From RUG11237 sp050874665 (GTDB taxonomy: Bacteria; Bacillota; Clostridia; Lachnospirales; Lachnospiraceae): a stretch of 64,000 nt of DNA. Positions 40,965 through 49,800 of this stretch are shown in pieces. The stretch spans positions 62,001 through 126,000 of the forward strand of contig JBNMLC010000006.1 of NCBI GenBank assembly GCA_050874665.1, in the 5' to 3' direction. The stretch's first letter is position 1, and every line of letters begins with the position of its first letter. The notes beneath the pieces were generated by a model. That model was not told where the DNA came from. It saw only the letters and a list, made by a program, of their open reading frames with translations, and ran no database searches. The position numbers and the translations under genes are program-made.

Positions 40965-42338
40965 CTAAATCTGTGTTTCAAAACGTGCCTGTGAGCCTAA
41001 GGATTCCTCAATCCGCAATAACTGGTTATACTTTGCTACCCGGTCACTTCTACATGGCGCACCGGTTTTTATCTGCCCTGCATTCACTGCCACAGCTAAA
41101 TCTGCAATAAAAGCATCTTCTGTTTCTCCACTTCTATGACTGATTACAGCATTATATCCTGCCTTTTGTGCCATTTCAATTGCCTCCATAGCTTCACTGA
41201 CCGTTCCTATCTGATTCACCTTTACCAAAATGGCATTTGCCGCCTGTAGCTTAATTCCTGCCTGCAGACGTTTCGAATTTGTGACAAACAAGTCATCTCC
41301 TACCAGCTGTACCTTATCACCTATTCTCTTCGTCATTAATTGCCAGCCTTCCCAATCATCTTCTGCCAGTCCATCTTCAATAGAAATAATCGGATACTTT
41401 TCAATCAATTGCTCATAGTAAGAAATCATTTCCTCTGTATTTCTTACTACTTCACCATAATTTCCAGAATTTTTTATTCCAGCTTCATATGCTCCATCAG
41501 GAATACTGTCTCCGCATTCTAATTTTTCCTTTTGTTCACACAGACTACTTTCTCCCGGAAAATGATACTGTCCGTCTTCTTCATTATATAATTCGCTTGA
41601 AGCTGCATCTAAAGCAATTTTAATATCTTTCTCCGGTGTATAACCTGCAGCCTTCACCGCATCTACAATTACTCCCAACACAGCCTCCGCATCGGGAAGA
41701 TCTGGTGCGAATCCTCCTTCATCACCTATTCCTGTAGATAAACCTCTATCTTTGCATATTTTTTTAAGATTATGATATATTTCAGAACAAATGCGAAGCC
41801 CCTCCGTAAAGGAAACTGCTGATACCGGCATAATCATAAATTCTTGAAAATCAACTGTATTTTGTGCATGAACCCCTCCATTTAAAATGTTCATCATAGG
41901 CAGAGGCATTTTTTGTGCATGAACCCCTCCTAAATATTGATACAGTGGTAATCCCAAAGTATCTGCCGCTGCCTTAGCGACTGCCATAGACACCCCTAAG
42001 GTAGCATTTGCTCCAAGATTCCCTTTATTATCAGTGCCATCCATGTCAATCAACATCTGATCTACCAGTGTCTGTTGTGCGGCATTTACTCCAATCATTT
42101 TCTCTGCAATTTTTTCATTCACGTTTCTCACGGCATTCAATACACCTAATCCTTGATACCGAAATTCGCCATCTCTAAGCTCCACCGCTTCAAACTTTCC
42201 CGTCGATGCACCCGAAGGCACCGCTGCTCTTCCAAAGCCTCCGCCATAAGTTTTCACCTCTACTTCTACTGTTGGATTTCCTCTAGAATCCATTATTTCC
42301 CTTGCATGAACTTGTTCAATTTTTAAAAATTCTTCCAT
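40965..42338 (-). CDS. eno: Enolase with internal insertion
   Basis: A 457-residue enolase: SRGNPTVEVEV, SGASTGKFEAVELRDG, GIGDEGGFAPDL, IEDGLAEDDW, GDDLFVTN, and SHRSGETED. It converts 2-phosphoglycerate to phosphoenolpyruvate. Active-site residues are intact. Compared with the usual 430 residues it carries about 30 extra (about 264-300, with two Cys at 267 and 275) between the conserved HFPGE and EEMISYYEQL segments. The insertion replaces a short surface loop, so activity is probably kept. Monocistronic. Confidence 0.95.
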   Translation of the reverse strand: MEEFLKIEQVHAREIMDSRGNPTVEVEVKTYGGGFGRAAVPSGASTGKFEAVELRDGEFRYQGLGVLNAVRNVNEKIAEKMIGVNAAQQTLVDQMLIDMDGTDNKGNLGANATLGVSMAVAKAAADTLGLPLYQYLGGVHAQKMPLPMMNILNGGVHAQNTVDFQEFMIMPVSAVSFTEGLRICSEIYHNLKKICKDRGLSTGIGDEGGFAPDLPDAEAVLGVIVDAVKAAGYTPEKDIKIALDAASSELYNEEDGQYHFPGESSLCEQKEKLECGDSIPDGAYEAGIKNSGNYGEVVRNTEEMISYYEQLIEKYPIISIEDGLAEDDWEGWQLMTKRIGDKVQLVGDDLFVTNSKRLQAGIKLQAANAILVKVNQIGTVSEAMEAIEMAQKAGYNAVISHRSGETEDAFIADLAVAVNAGQIKTGAPCRSDRVAKYNQLLRIEESLGSQARFETQI

Positions 42339-42403
42339 CTTTTTCCCTTCCTATACTTTTTTGTTTTCTAAAAGTATTCCGAACATAAGAGGTTTTTATA
42401 CAC

Positions 42404-42450
42404 AAAAAACCACAAAAAGGAAATTGATATCATCCTTCTTGTGGTTTTTT
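42404..42450 (-). terminator. Terminator after the deacetylase gene
   Basis: AACCACAAGAAGGA pairs with TCCTTTTTGTGGTT and is followed by TTTT on the minus strand. Confidence 0.85.
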
Positions 42451-42459
42451 ACTATTAAA

Positions 42460-43461
42460 TTATTTAAATGTATATCCTTGTGCCGTAGCATTATCAATAA
42501 ATTCTCCCAGAATAGCAGTGTTTGTAGATGAAACTGCGTGAAGCAAATAAATCGCCCCCGGATGCAGGCAATCCGTTGCCTTTTTTATTGCTTCATCATA
42601 CGCCATCTGATTATCCGGATCCCAGTCATGATATGCAAAGCTCCAAAATACTCCTGTATATCCAACTTTGTCCATTACGCCTAAAAACTGTTCTGAAAAG
42701 ATACCTGCCGGACATCGGAACAAATACATTTCATATCCAAAATTCTCTTTCACGTAATTATGAAGTTCCATAATTTCATTTTCCTGCTGTTCCAAAGCCA
42801 ATGACGAAACCCCTGCCGAAGGATGTGTCACACTATGATTTCCAACAGTATGCCCTTCCTCAATCATACGTTTTACCAATTCCGGCTCTTTCTTTGCATA
42901 GTCCATAGTAATGAAAAACACAGCCTTTACGTTTTTTTCCTTTAATACATCAAGAATCTTTGAAGTATAGCCATTTTCATACCCTTCATCAAATGTCAGG
43001 TAAATAACTTTCTCGTCACTGTCATTCATAATAAACCTCACGGAATGGGTTCCATATTTCTCTTGAAACTGAATGCAGCCCGCAGGACGATTCAAATCGT
43101 CCACCTGTGTTCCCTGTCCCCAGCCACTTGATTCGGTAGACATCGATTGCAATTCTGCATCTGTAGGTACCTTATCCGGTTCTTTAAAAAGAGGACTTCT
43201 TTCGGAAATGGTTTCCTGTGTATCAATTACATAATCTGGTTTTTCATCGTTGATTGGTTCCTGTTCCGTAAAGGTAGGTTCTGCTGCTTCTGTAACCGTA
43301 GCTGCCTCTGTAACCTGTGCCTCTTCCGTAACCACATTTCCAGCTTCTGTTTCTATGTCGTTGATGCCCACATTTCCAACCGTTTCCGTTTTTCCACACC
43401 CGGTAAGAAGTGCCACTGCACATCCACAAACTAATATTTTCTGTAACATTTTATTTTTCAT
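42460..43461 (-). CDS. PdaA-like polysaccharide deacetylase lipoprotein
   Basis: A 333-residue lipoprotein: signal peptide with lipobox ALLTGC near residue 20, an 80-residue Thr/Glu/Val-rich linker, then a NodB domain with TFDEGYENGY, HSVTHPS (metal His) and FRCPAG. The DEGYENGYTSKIL segment matches PdaA, which deacetylates N-acetylmuramic acid during muramic-delta-lactam synthesis in the spore cortex. A vegetative wall role is also possible. The ATG at 43461 has AAGGAG ten bases upstream and overlaps the end of the ComFB gene by 11 bases. Confidence 0.9.
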   Translation of the reverse strand: MKNKMLQKILVCGCAVALLTGCGKTETVGNVGINDIETEAGNVVTEEAQVTEAATVTEAAEPTFTEQEPINDEKPDYVIDTQETISERSPLFKEPDKVPTDAELQSMSTESSGWGQGTQVDDLNRPAGCIQFQEKYGTHSVRFIMNDSDEKVIYLTFDEGYENGYTSKILDVLKEKNVKAVFFITMDYAKKEPELVKRMIEEGHTVGNHSVTHPSAGVSSLALEQQENEIMELHNYVKENFGYEMYLFRCPAGIFSEQFLGVMDKVGYTGVFWSFAYHDWDPDNQMAYDEAIKKATDCLHPGAIYLLHAVSSTNTAILGEFIDNATAQGYTFK

Positions 43462-43735
43462 GACGCGGTTTCTCCTTAACAATTTCAGCTGCGCTAACGA
43501 TTTTCATTAAGATATCGGTATTGCTATTCTGATTTAATTCTTGAACTTTAGAGAACAATTCTCCCTTTTCAGATGCTACATATCTTGGTGTCACATGATT
43601 TAACACATATGCCGCAATGTCTGCTTTGCATTTATCACATGTACAGCATCCTAAAGAATCAATAATCGATTCCATTTTTCCAAAAACAATATCCTCCATA
43701 ATATTTCTAACACCTTGTTCATTAAATTCATTCAT
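43451..43735 (-). CDS. ComFB-family late competence protein
   Basis: A 94-residue ComFB protein: NIMEDIVFGKMESII, CCTCDKCKADIAAYVLNHVTPRYVASEKGE, with the conserved CxxC pair. In Bacillus comFB lies in the comF operon and its role is poorly known; some cyanobacterial relatives bind cyclic nucleotides. No other competence gene is nearby. It overlaps the next gene's start, so the two are translated together. Confidence 0.88.
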   Translation of the reverse strand: MNEFNEQGVRNIMEDIVFGKMESIIDSLGCCTCDKCKADIAAYVLNHVTPRYVASEKGELFSKVQELNQNSNTDILMKIVSAAEIVKEKPRHEK

Positions 43736-43839
43736 ACTTTTCCCTCTTTTTCTTTCTCATTTCTTCTAATGTTGTTTTATTTTATCGGTCTATTTTTCGC
43801 ATTTCTTTAGACATCTTTAGACATAAGATATCATTTTTC

Positions 43840-44556
43840 TTATTTTAAGTACTTCATAATATCCCTTACTTCTTCCGTATCCTTTTTCAATAATTCAGCT
43901 AATTCTTCTACCAGAGGTTTTCTGTTGTTTTCTTTTTCAAACTCATTGATACATTTATCAACCTCATCGATTTGTTTTACAAGATAATCCTCCGCCTTAT
44001 TTTCTGTTTCCGATTCATAAATTGCAGCTTCCATGCTATGACAGATATTTTGCATAAGGTAATTCTCAATGTCTTCTATTTTCTGCGGTATCTTTGCTGC
44101 CGCTATTCCATTCAGCAGACCAATATTGCCTTCCTGAATTAAATCTTCTATCAAAACGCCCTGCCCACGATATATTCTGGCAATGTCTGCAATCCTGTTT
44201 AAATATCCGGTAATCAATTCTTCTTTTGCGCTCTCCTCATTCCTGACTGCCCTCCAGAAGATTTGTTCCAGCCGTTCTTTAGAAATATCCTTATACTCTT
44301 TGATTTCTTCCATATACATTTGTAAAAATCTAGAATCCTCTTCCTTTTCTTCCGGTACCGTTTCTTTTTCTTTTACATAATCCACAATTTGAATTTTATT
44401 TTCTATTAAATAATCACATACCGCCCTCAACTGTTCCTCTGATAAATTCAAATCCTTCAATTCTTCTTTTATATCGTCTAAAGCCAGCATGTTATCATAA
44501 ATTTTAGCAACTTCTTTCAACCCACTAATCGCATTCGCAAAGCTTTCCTGATTCAT
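43840..44556 (-). CDS. Sigma-70-like protein lacking region 4
   Basis: About 238 residues. The N-terminal half is acidic and helical. The middle shows sigma region 2 (ITGYLNRIADIARIYRGQGVLIEDLIQEGNIGLLNGI) and a region 3-like helix-turn-helix follows (EVDKCINEFEKENNRKPLVEELAELLKKDTEEV). The protein stops before a -35-recognising region 4, so it may be an anti-sigma, an adaptor or a sigma remnant that binds core RNA polymerase. The ATG at 44556 follows GGAGG and overlaps the rhomboid gene end. Confidence 0.75.
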   Translation of the reverse strand: MNQESFANAISGLKEVAKIYDNMLALDDIKEELKDLNLSEEQLRAVCDYLIENKIQIVDYVKEKETVPEEKEEDSRFLQMYMEEIKEYKDISKERLEQIFWRAVRNEESAKEELITGYLNRIADIARIYRGQGVLIEDLIQEGNIGLLNGIAAAKIPQKIEDIENYLMQNICHSMEAAIYESETENKAEDYLVKQIDEVDKCINEFEKENNRKPLVEELAELLKKDTEEVRDIMKYLK

Positions 44557-44579
44557 ATTTTCCTCCATGACTGCAAAAG

Positions 44580-45410
44580 TTATCTTTTTTTGTGTTCGTG
44601 TGTAAAAAGATGATCCTGACAATACTCATAATTTCCTTCACATTTAGAGCAAAAACGAAATTCCAGATTTTCTCCATCCTCCTCTGTTCTTCCGCATATT
44701 GCACACTTATGCTTCGTTATTCCATTTGAATATACCACCTGTTTTTTGTATGTGCGTTTTCGTTTCATCTCTGACGGTGAAATTTTACGGTAATTTCTTG
44801 TGCTGAAGAAAAATACCAGAAAATTCAAAATAGATGCGACAATGACCACCCGGTCTGCCCAGCTTCCTACAATAGCCTGAAACAACAAATATGCCACATC
44901 AAAGTATGCCATCCATTTAATCTTAATCGGAATAATAAAGTACAACATCACTCTCATATCCGGATAAGAGGCTGCAAAAGCAAGAAAAATCGATAAATTG
45001 ATATAATACGTGCTGAAAGCAGAACCCATCAGCCAGGTTGTGCCACTAATTCTACCTATTATATACAAAACAAATGCTCCGATAATGGTAAAAAGCACAC
45101 CGGAAAATATATATACATTATACCGGAATGTTCCCCATGTTCTCTCCAAAGTTGTTCCAAGTGAATAGTAAAAAAACAACATAATAAACGTAAAGATTCC
45201 AAAACTTGATGGTGGAATCAAAAGCCAGGTAACCAGTCTCCATACTTGCCCTTGCATAATGTATGCCGGTTCCAAAGACAAATATCCTAATAAATTCGGG
45301 GTCGCTAATTTTATAATATATCCCAGCACATAACCGCCAATGAGCCATATCGAAAGATTTGTGATTGCAAATCTTCCAAATTTTCTTTCTAACTTATTTA
45401 ACCAGTTCAT
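44580..45410 (-). CDS. Rhomboid-like membrane protein with zinc ribbon
   Basis: A 276-residue protein with six predicted helices (from TNLSIWLIGGYVLGYII to VIVASILNFLVFF) and rhomboid-like landmarks (WRLVTWLLIPP, GTTLERTWG). The GxSG serine motif of active rhomboids is replaced by LMGSAFSTY, so it is probably a pseudoprotease. The C-terminus is a cytoplasmic zinc ribbon (CAICGRTEEDG, FCSKCEGNYEYCQDH). The next gene starts inside it, implying coupled translation with the sigma-like protein. Function unknown. Confidence 0.75.
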   Translation of the reverse strand: MNWLNKLERKFGRFAITNLSIWLIGGYVLGYIIKLATPNLLGYLSLEPAYIMQGQVWRLVTWLLIPPSSFGIFTFIMLFFYYSLGTTLERTWGTFRYNVYIFSGVLFTIIGAFVLYIIGRISGTTWLMGSAFSTYYINLSIFLAFAASYPDMRVMLYFIIPIKIKWMAYFDVAYLLFQAIVGSWADRVVIVASILNFLVFFFSTRNYRKISPSEMKRKRTYKKQVVYSNGITKHKCAICGRTEEDGENLEFRFCSKCEGNYEYCQDHLFTHEHKKR

Positions 45411-45469
45411 TGTTTCTACCTTTCTTTCTATACTCTATATATCATAATACCTTTTTGTATTATTGATTT

Positions 45470-46411
45470 TTAAAATAAATTCTTTTTTGAAAAAATAATT
45501 GCCACTGCAATACTGCAAAGTAATGATATCACTATTACAATAGCAAAGCCATATGGACTGTTTGCAAATGGCATTCCTGAGCCCGCAACGTTCATTCCAT
45601 AAGCGCTAAATATCATCGTCGGTATTGACATAACAATGGTTACCGTTGCCAAAAATTTCATAGCAATATTTAAATTATTAGAAATAATGGAAGCAAACGC
45701 ATCTACCATGCCATTCAAAATTCCACTATATATATTTGCCATCTCAATCGCCTGCTTATTTTCAATGATAACATCTTCCAGCAAGTCCGTATCTTCCGGA
45801 TATTTCTTAATACTTTCACTTTTCAGCAGACGTTCTAACACTACTTCATTCGAACGAAGAGATGTAGTAAAATAGACCAAACTTTTTTCCAGCTCCAAAA
45901 GTTCGATTAACTCATAATTTTTCTGGGATTCATGAAGATTTTTTTCAATTACCTCGCTTTTTTTATCTATAATTCTCAGATAATGCAGGAACAAGGTTGC
46001 ATTTTTGTACAGTATTTGTAATATAAACCTTGTCTTTTTATACGTAAAAAAATTGCGTACCCTGCCATCCATAAAGGCAGTAAGAATGGTCGTTTCTTCC
46101 AGGCAGACTGTAAAAATCACCTTTTCTGTTAATATAATACCCAGAGGAATGGTCACGTACCACTCTTTATCATTTCTCTCTTCGATTACAGGAATATCAA
46201 CAAGAATCAAGGTATAATCGTCTTCAACGACAATACGGGAACGTTCTTCCTCATCCAACGGTGCCCGCAAATCTTCCATATCAATTCCATATTCATCAGA
46301 AATGCTGAGAATTTCAGAAGCAGTCGGATCAGACAAAGCAACCCAGCATCCTTCTTGAATTTCGCTTACCTGTCTAATTCCGTCCTCCATGGTTCTGAAT
46401 ATTTTCATCAT
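45470..46411 (-). CDS. corA: CorA-family divalent cation transporter
   Basis: A 313-residue protein with a long cytoplasmic funnel and two C-terminal helices, the first followed by the selectivity motif YGMN. CorA pentamers import Mg2+ and related cations. The C-terminal sequence ends KKNLF. ATGATG is preceded by AAGGAG. A short open frame with its own ribosome binding site ends exactly at that AAGGAG (46429). Confidence 0.92.
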   Translation of the reverse strand: MMKIFRTMEDGIRQVSEIQEGCWVALSDPTASEILSISDEYGIDMEDLRAPLDEEERSRIVVEDDYTLILVDIPVIEERNDKEWYVTIPLGIILTEKVIFTVCLEETTILTAFMDGRVRNFFTYKKTRFILQILYKNATLFLHYLRIIDKKSEVIEKNLHESQKNYELIELLELEKSLVYFTTSLRSNEVVLERLLKSESIKKYPEDTDLLEDVIIENKQAIEMANIYSGILNGMVDAFASIISNNLNIAMKFLATVTIVMSIPTMIFSAYGMNVAGSGMPFANSPYGFAIVIVISLLCSIAVAIIFSKKNLF

Positions 46412-46428
46412 GATTTATATATCTCCTT

Positions 46429-46545
46429 TCAAATACCAATTCCAGGCATTTGAACAGATAAAAGTAAGCCTCGGAACCGGTTTTTTGTTCTATTTACTAA
46501 TCTTCCGTGCCGACACCCTCGTGTCTTATCAGGCCCACTTTCCAT
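46429..46545 (-). CDS. Possible leader peptide of corA, 38 residues
   Basis: An open frame MESGPDKTRGCRHGRLVNR to MPGIGI with AAGGAG nine bases before its ATG. The TGA lies directly before the corA ribosome binding site. It contains a GACAC/GTGTC hairpin and CCGGTTCCGAGG. Position suggests a regulatory leader ORF such as those ahead of Mg2+ transporter genes in Enterobacteria, but that is inference. Very Arg-rich. Confidence 0.4.
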   Translation of the reverse strand: MESGPDKTRGCRHGRLVNRTKNRFRGLLLSVQMPGIGI

Positions 46546-46738
46546 TAAATTTCACTCCTTTTCTTTCACTTTATATGCCACTTAAGTTTAACATCATTCT
46601 TTTTAATTGTAAATAAAAGAAATGAAGGAAATTGTTAATTCTATGGTAATTGGCTAAAATTTCTATTAATTCCGTATAAATCCTTTTGACCAAGTGATAC
46701 TTTTCTAGTTTTTTGTTGTATTTTAAATTTTCTTGTCG
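46546..46738. other. Intergenic region between corA and the activase
   Basis: AT-rich, divergently transcribed. Nothing recognised except a promoter for the gene at 46876. Confidence 0.5.
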
Positions 46739-46744
46739 TATAAT
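46716..46744 (+). promoter_or_regulatory. Sigma-A promoter of the activase gene
   Basis: TTGTAT (46716-46721), 17-base spacer, TATAAT (46739-46744); a 130-base leader follows. Confidence 0.65.
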
Positions 46745-46875
46745 GTATCTTGTTTTGAGAAATTTTACTACCTATATACATATGTAGTATTAAGAAGCAG
46801 AAAATCAAAAGTATTTTTTTCTCATTTTTAAGCATATAGTTAAGAGTCATATTTAGTCAGGAGGTAGGCATAACA

Positions 46876-49800
46876 TTGCCAGAACATGCTATGAATAATC
46901 CAAACTTTTATACATTAGGAATCGATATCGGTTCCACAACTGTAAAAATTGCAATCTTAAACGATGAAAATAAAATTGTCTTTTCAGATTATGAAAGACA
47001 CTTTGCCAATATTAAAGAAACTCTTTATGGACTAGTCGCCAAAGCATTCAAAGAACTTGGTGATATCACTGTTTCTGCTATGATTACCGGTTCCGGTGGA
47101 CTGACACTTGCAAACCATTTAGGAATCCCTTTTACGCAAGAAGTAATTGCCGTTTCCACCGCCCTTTCTGTGTATGCGCCAAAGACAGATGTTGCCATTG
47201 AGCTTGGCGGTGAAGATGCTAAAATTATTTATTTTGAAGGTGGCAATGTAGAGCAGCGTATGAATGGTATTTGTGCCGGCGGTACCGGTTCCTTTATCGA
47301 TCAGATGGCCTCCCTCTTACAGACAGATGCTACTGGTCTGAATAACTATGCAAAAGATTATAAAGCCATCTATCCTATTGCTGCAAGATGTGGTGTTTTT
47401 GCAAAAACAGATATTCAGCCTCTAATTAATGAAGGTGCTACCAAAGAAGATTTATCTGCCTCCATCTTTCAGGCTGTGGTAAATCAAACGATTAGTGGAC
47501 TTGCCTGTGGTAAACCAATTCGTGGACATGTTGCATTTTTAGGTGGTCCGCTCCACTTTCTTGACCAATTAAAAGCAGCCTTTATTCGCACTTTGAAATT
47601 AGATGATGAACACAGTATCACTCCTGATAACTCTCATCTTTTCGCAGCCGCCGGTTCTGCATTAAATGCCAATAAAGAATTAACACTGACACTTTCTTCT
47701 TTAGAAGAAAAGTTATCCGGCGACATTAAAATGGAATTTGAAGTGGAACGATTAGACCCATTATTCTGCTCCGCAGATGATTATAATGAATTTACAAAAC
47801 GTCACGAAAGTCACTCCGTAGCTACCGGAGATTTATCTTCTTATAAAGGAAACTGCTATCTCGGTATTGATGCAGGCTCTACTACTACCAAAGCAGCTTT
47901 AGTGGCAGAAAACGGGGATTTACTATATTCCTTTTACAGTAACAATAACGGAAGTCCTTTGGCAACAACGATTCGTGCCATCAAAGATATCTATGCAAGA
48001 CTTCCGCAGGAAGCACATATTGTTCACTCCTGTTCCACCGGTTATGGAGAAGCTTTGATTAAAAATGCACTAATGTTGGAAGAAGGCGAAGTAGAAACCG
48101 TAGCGCACTACTATGCTGCCGCTTTCTTTGATCCGGAAGTTGACTGTATCTTAGACATTGGCGGTCAGGATATGAAATGCATCAAAATCAAAAACAAAAC
48201 AGTAGACAGCGTACAGTTAAATGAGGCCTGCTCCTCTGGTTGCGGCTCTTTCATTGAAACTTTTGCAAAATCATTAAATTATAGTGTACAAGACTTTGCA
48301 AAAGCAGCTTTATTTGCAAAAAATCCAATTGATCTTGGAACACGCTGTACCGTATTTATGAACTCTAAAGTAAAGCAGGCACAAAAGGAGGGTGCGGAGG
48401 TTTCAGATATTTCTGCCGGACTTGCTTATTCTGTTATTAAAAACGCATTATATAAGGTAATTAAGGTAAGTTCTGCCGCAGAATTAGGAAACCACATCGT
48501 TGTGCAGGGAGGTACTTTCTACAATGATGCTGTCCTTCGAAGTTTTGAAAAAATAGCCGACTGTAACGCAATTCGTCCTGATATTGCCGGTATTATGGGT
48601 GCTTTTGGAGCCGCATTAATTGCCAGAGAACGTTTTCAGGAAAGCCAGATTACAACGATGCTTTCTATTGATAAAATAAGTTCTTTAGAATTTAGTACAA
48701 GTATGTCCCGGTGTAAAGGCTGTACCAATAACTGTCTTCTAACCATTAACCGTTTCAGCGGCGGACGTCAGTTTATTACCGGAAATCGGTGCGAACGCGG
48801 TATCGGTGGTCAGAAAAACAAAGAAAATATTCCAAATTTGTTTGATTATAAGACAAAATTACTATTTGACCGTGAGGCTTTATCAGAAACGGAAGCCCTC
48901 CGGGGGACCGTAGGTATTCCACGTGTCTTAAATATGTACGAAAACTATCCTTTCTGGGCTGAGTTTTTTAAAGCCTTAAAATTCCGTGTAGTACTTTCAC
49001 CGGAATCAAACCGCAAAATTTATGAGCTGGGGATTGAATCTATTCCAAGTGAATCTGAGTGTTACCCTGCAAAACTGGCTCACGGACATGTTATGTGGCT
49101 GTTGAATCAAGGTATCAACTTTATTTTCTACCCTTGCATTCCATATGAAAGAGTGGAATTTGAAGATGCCAACAATCACTATAATTGCCCGATTGTTACT
49201 TCTTATGCAGAAAATATAAAAAATAATATTGATGAATTGAAGAATCCAGAGATTTTATTCTTAAATCCTTTTCTTCCATTTACCAATTTAGAAGTATTGA
49301 CAAAACGTTTAATTGAGGAATTTAGTACACAATTTTCTATTTCTGCTGCTGAAATCAAGGAAGCCTGTGAAATTGGCTGGCATGAAATGCAGAAGGTTCA
49401 TATCAAGGTTCAACAAAAAGGCGTGGAAACTCTTGCCTACTTAAAAGAAACCGGAAGACACGGTATTGTCCTTGCAGGACGCCCTTATCATATTGATCCT
49501 GAAATTAACCACGGTATTCCTGAACTAATTACTTCTTATGGGATTGCTGTCTTTACAGAAGACTCCGTATCACACCTTTCAAAGGTAGAACGGCCTCTGC
49601 TTGTCATGGATCAATGGATGTACCACTCAAGACTTTATGCCGCTGCAAACTTTGTAAAAGTTCAAGATAACCTTGATTTAATACAATTGAATTCTTTTGG
49701 CTGTGGCTTGGATGCAGTTACCACAGATCAGGTAAATGACATTTTAACTGATTCGGGAAAAATATATACTTGTTTAAAAATAGATGAAGTAAACTCTCTT

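Noticed and set aside
46420..46560. corA upstream region as a known Mg2+ (M-box), Ni/Co or Mn riboswitch
   Set aside because: The conserved blocks of those aptamers are not present; left as an unassigned leader with a possible leader ORF.
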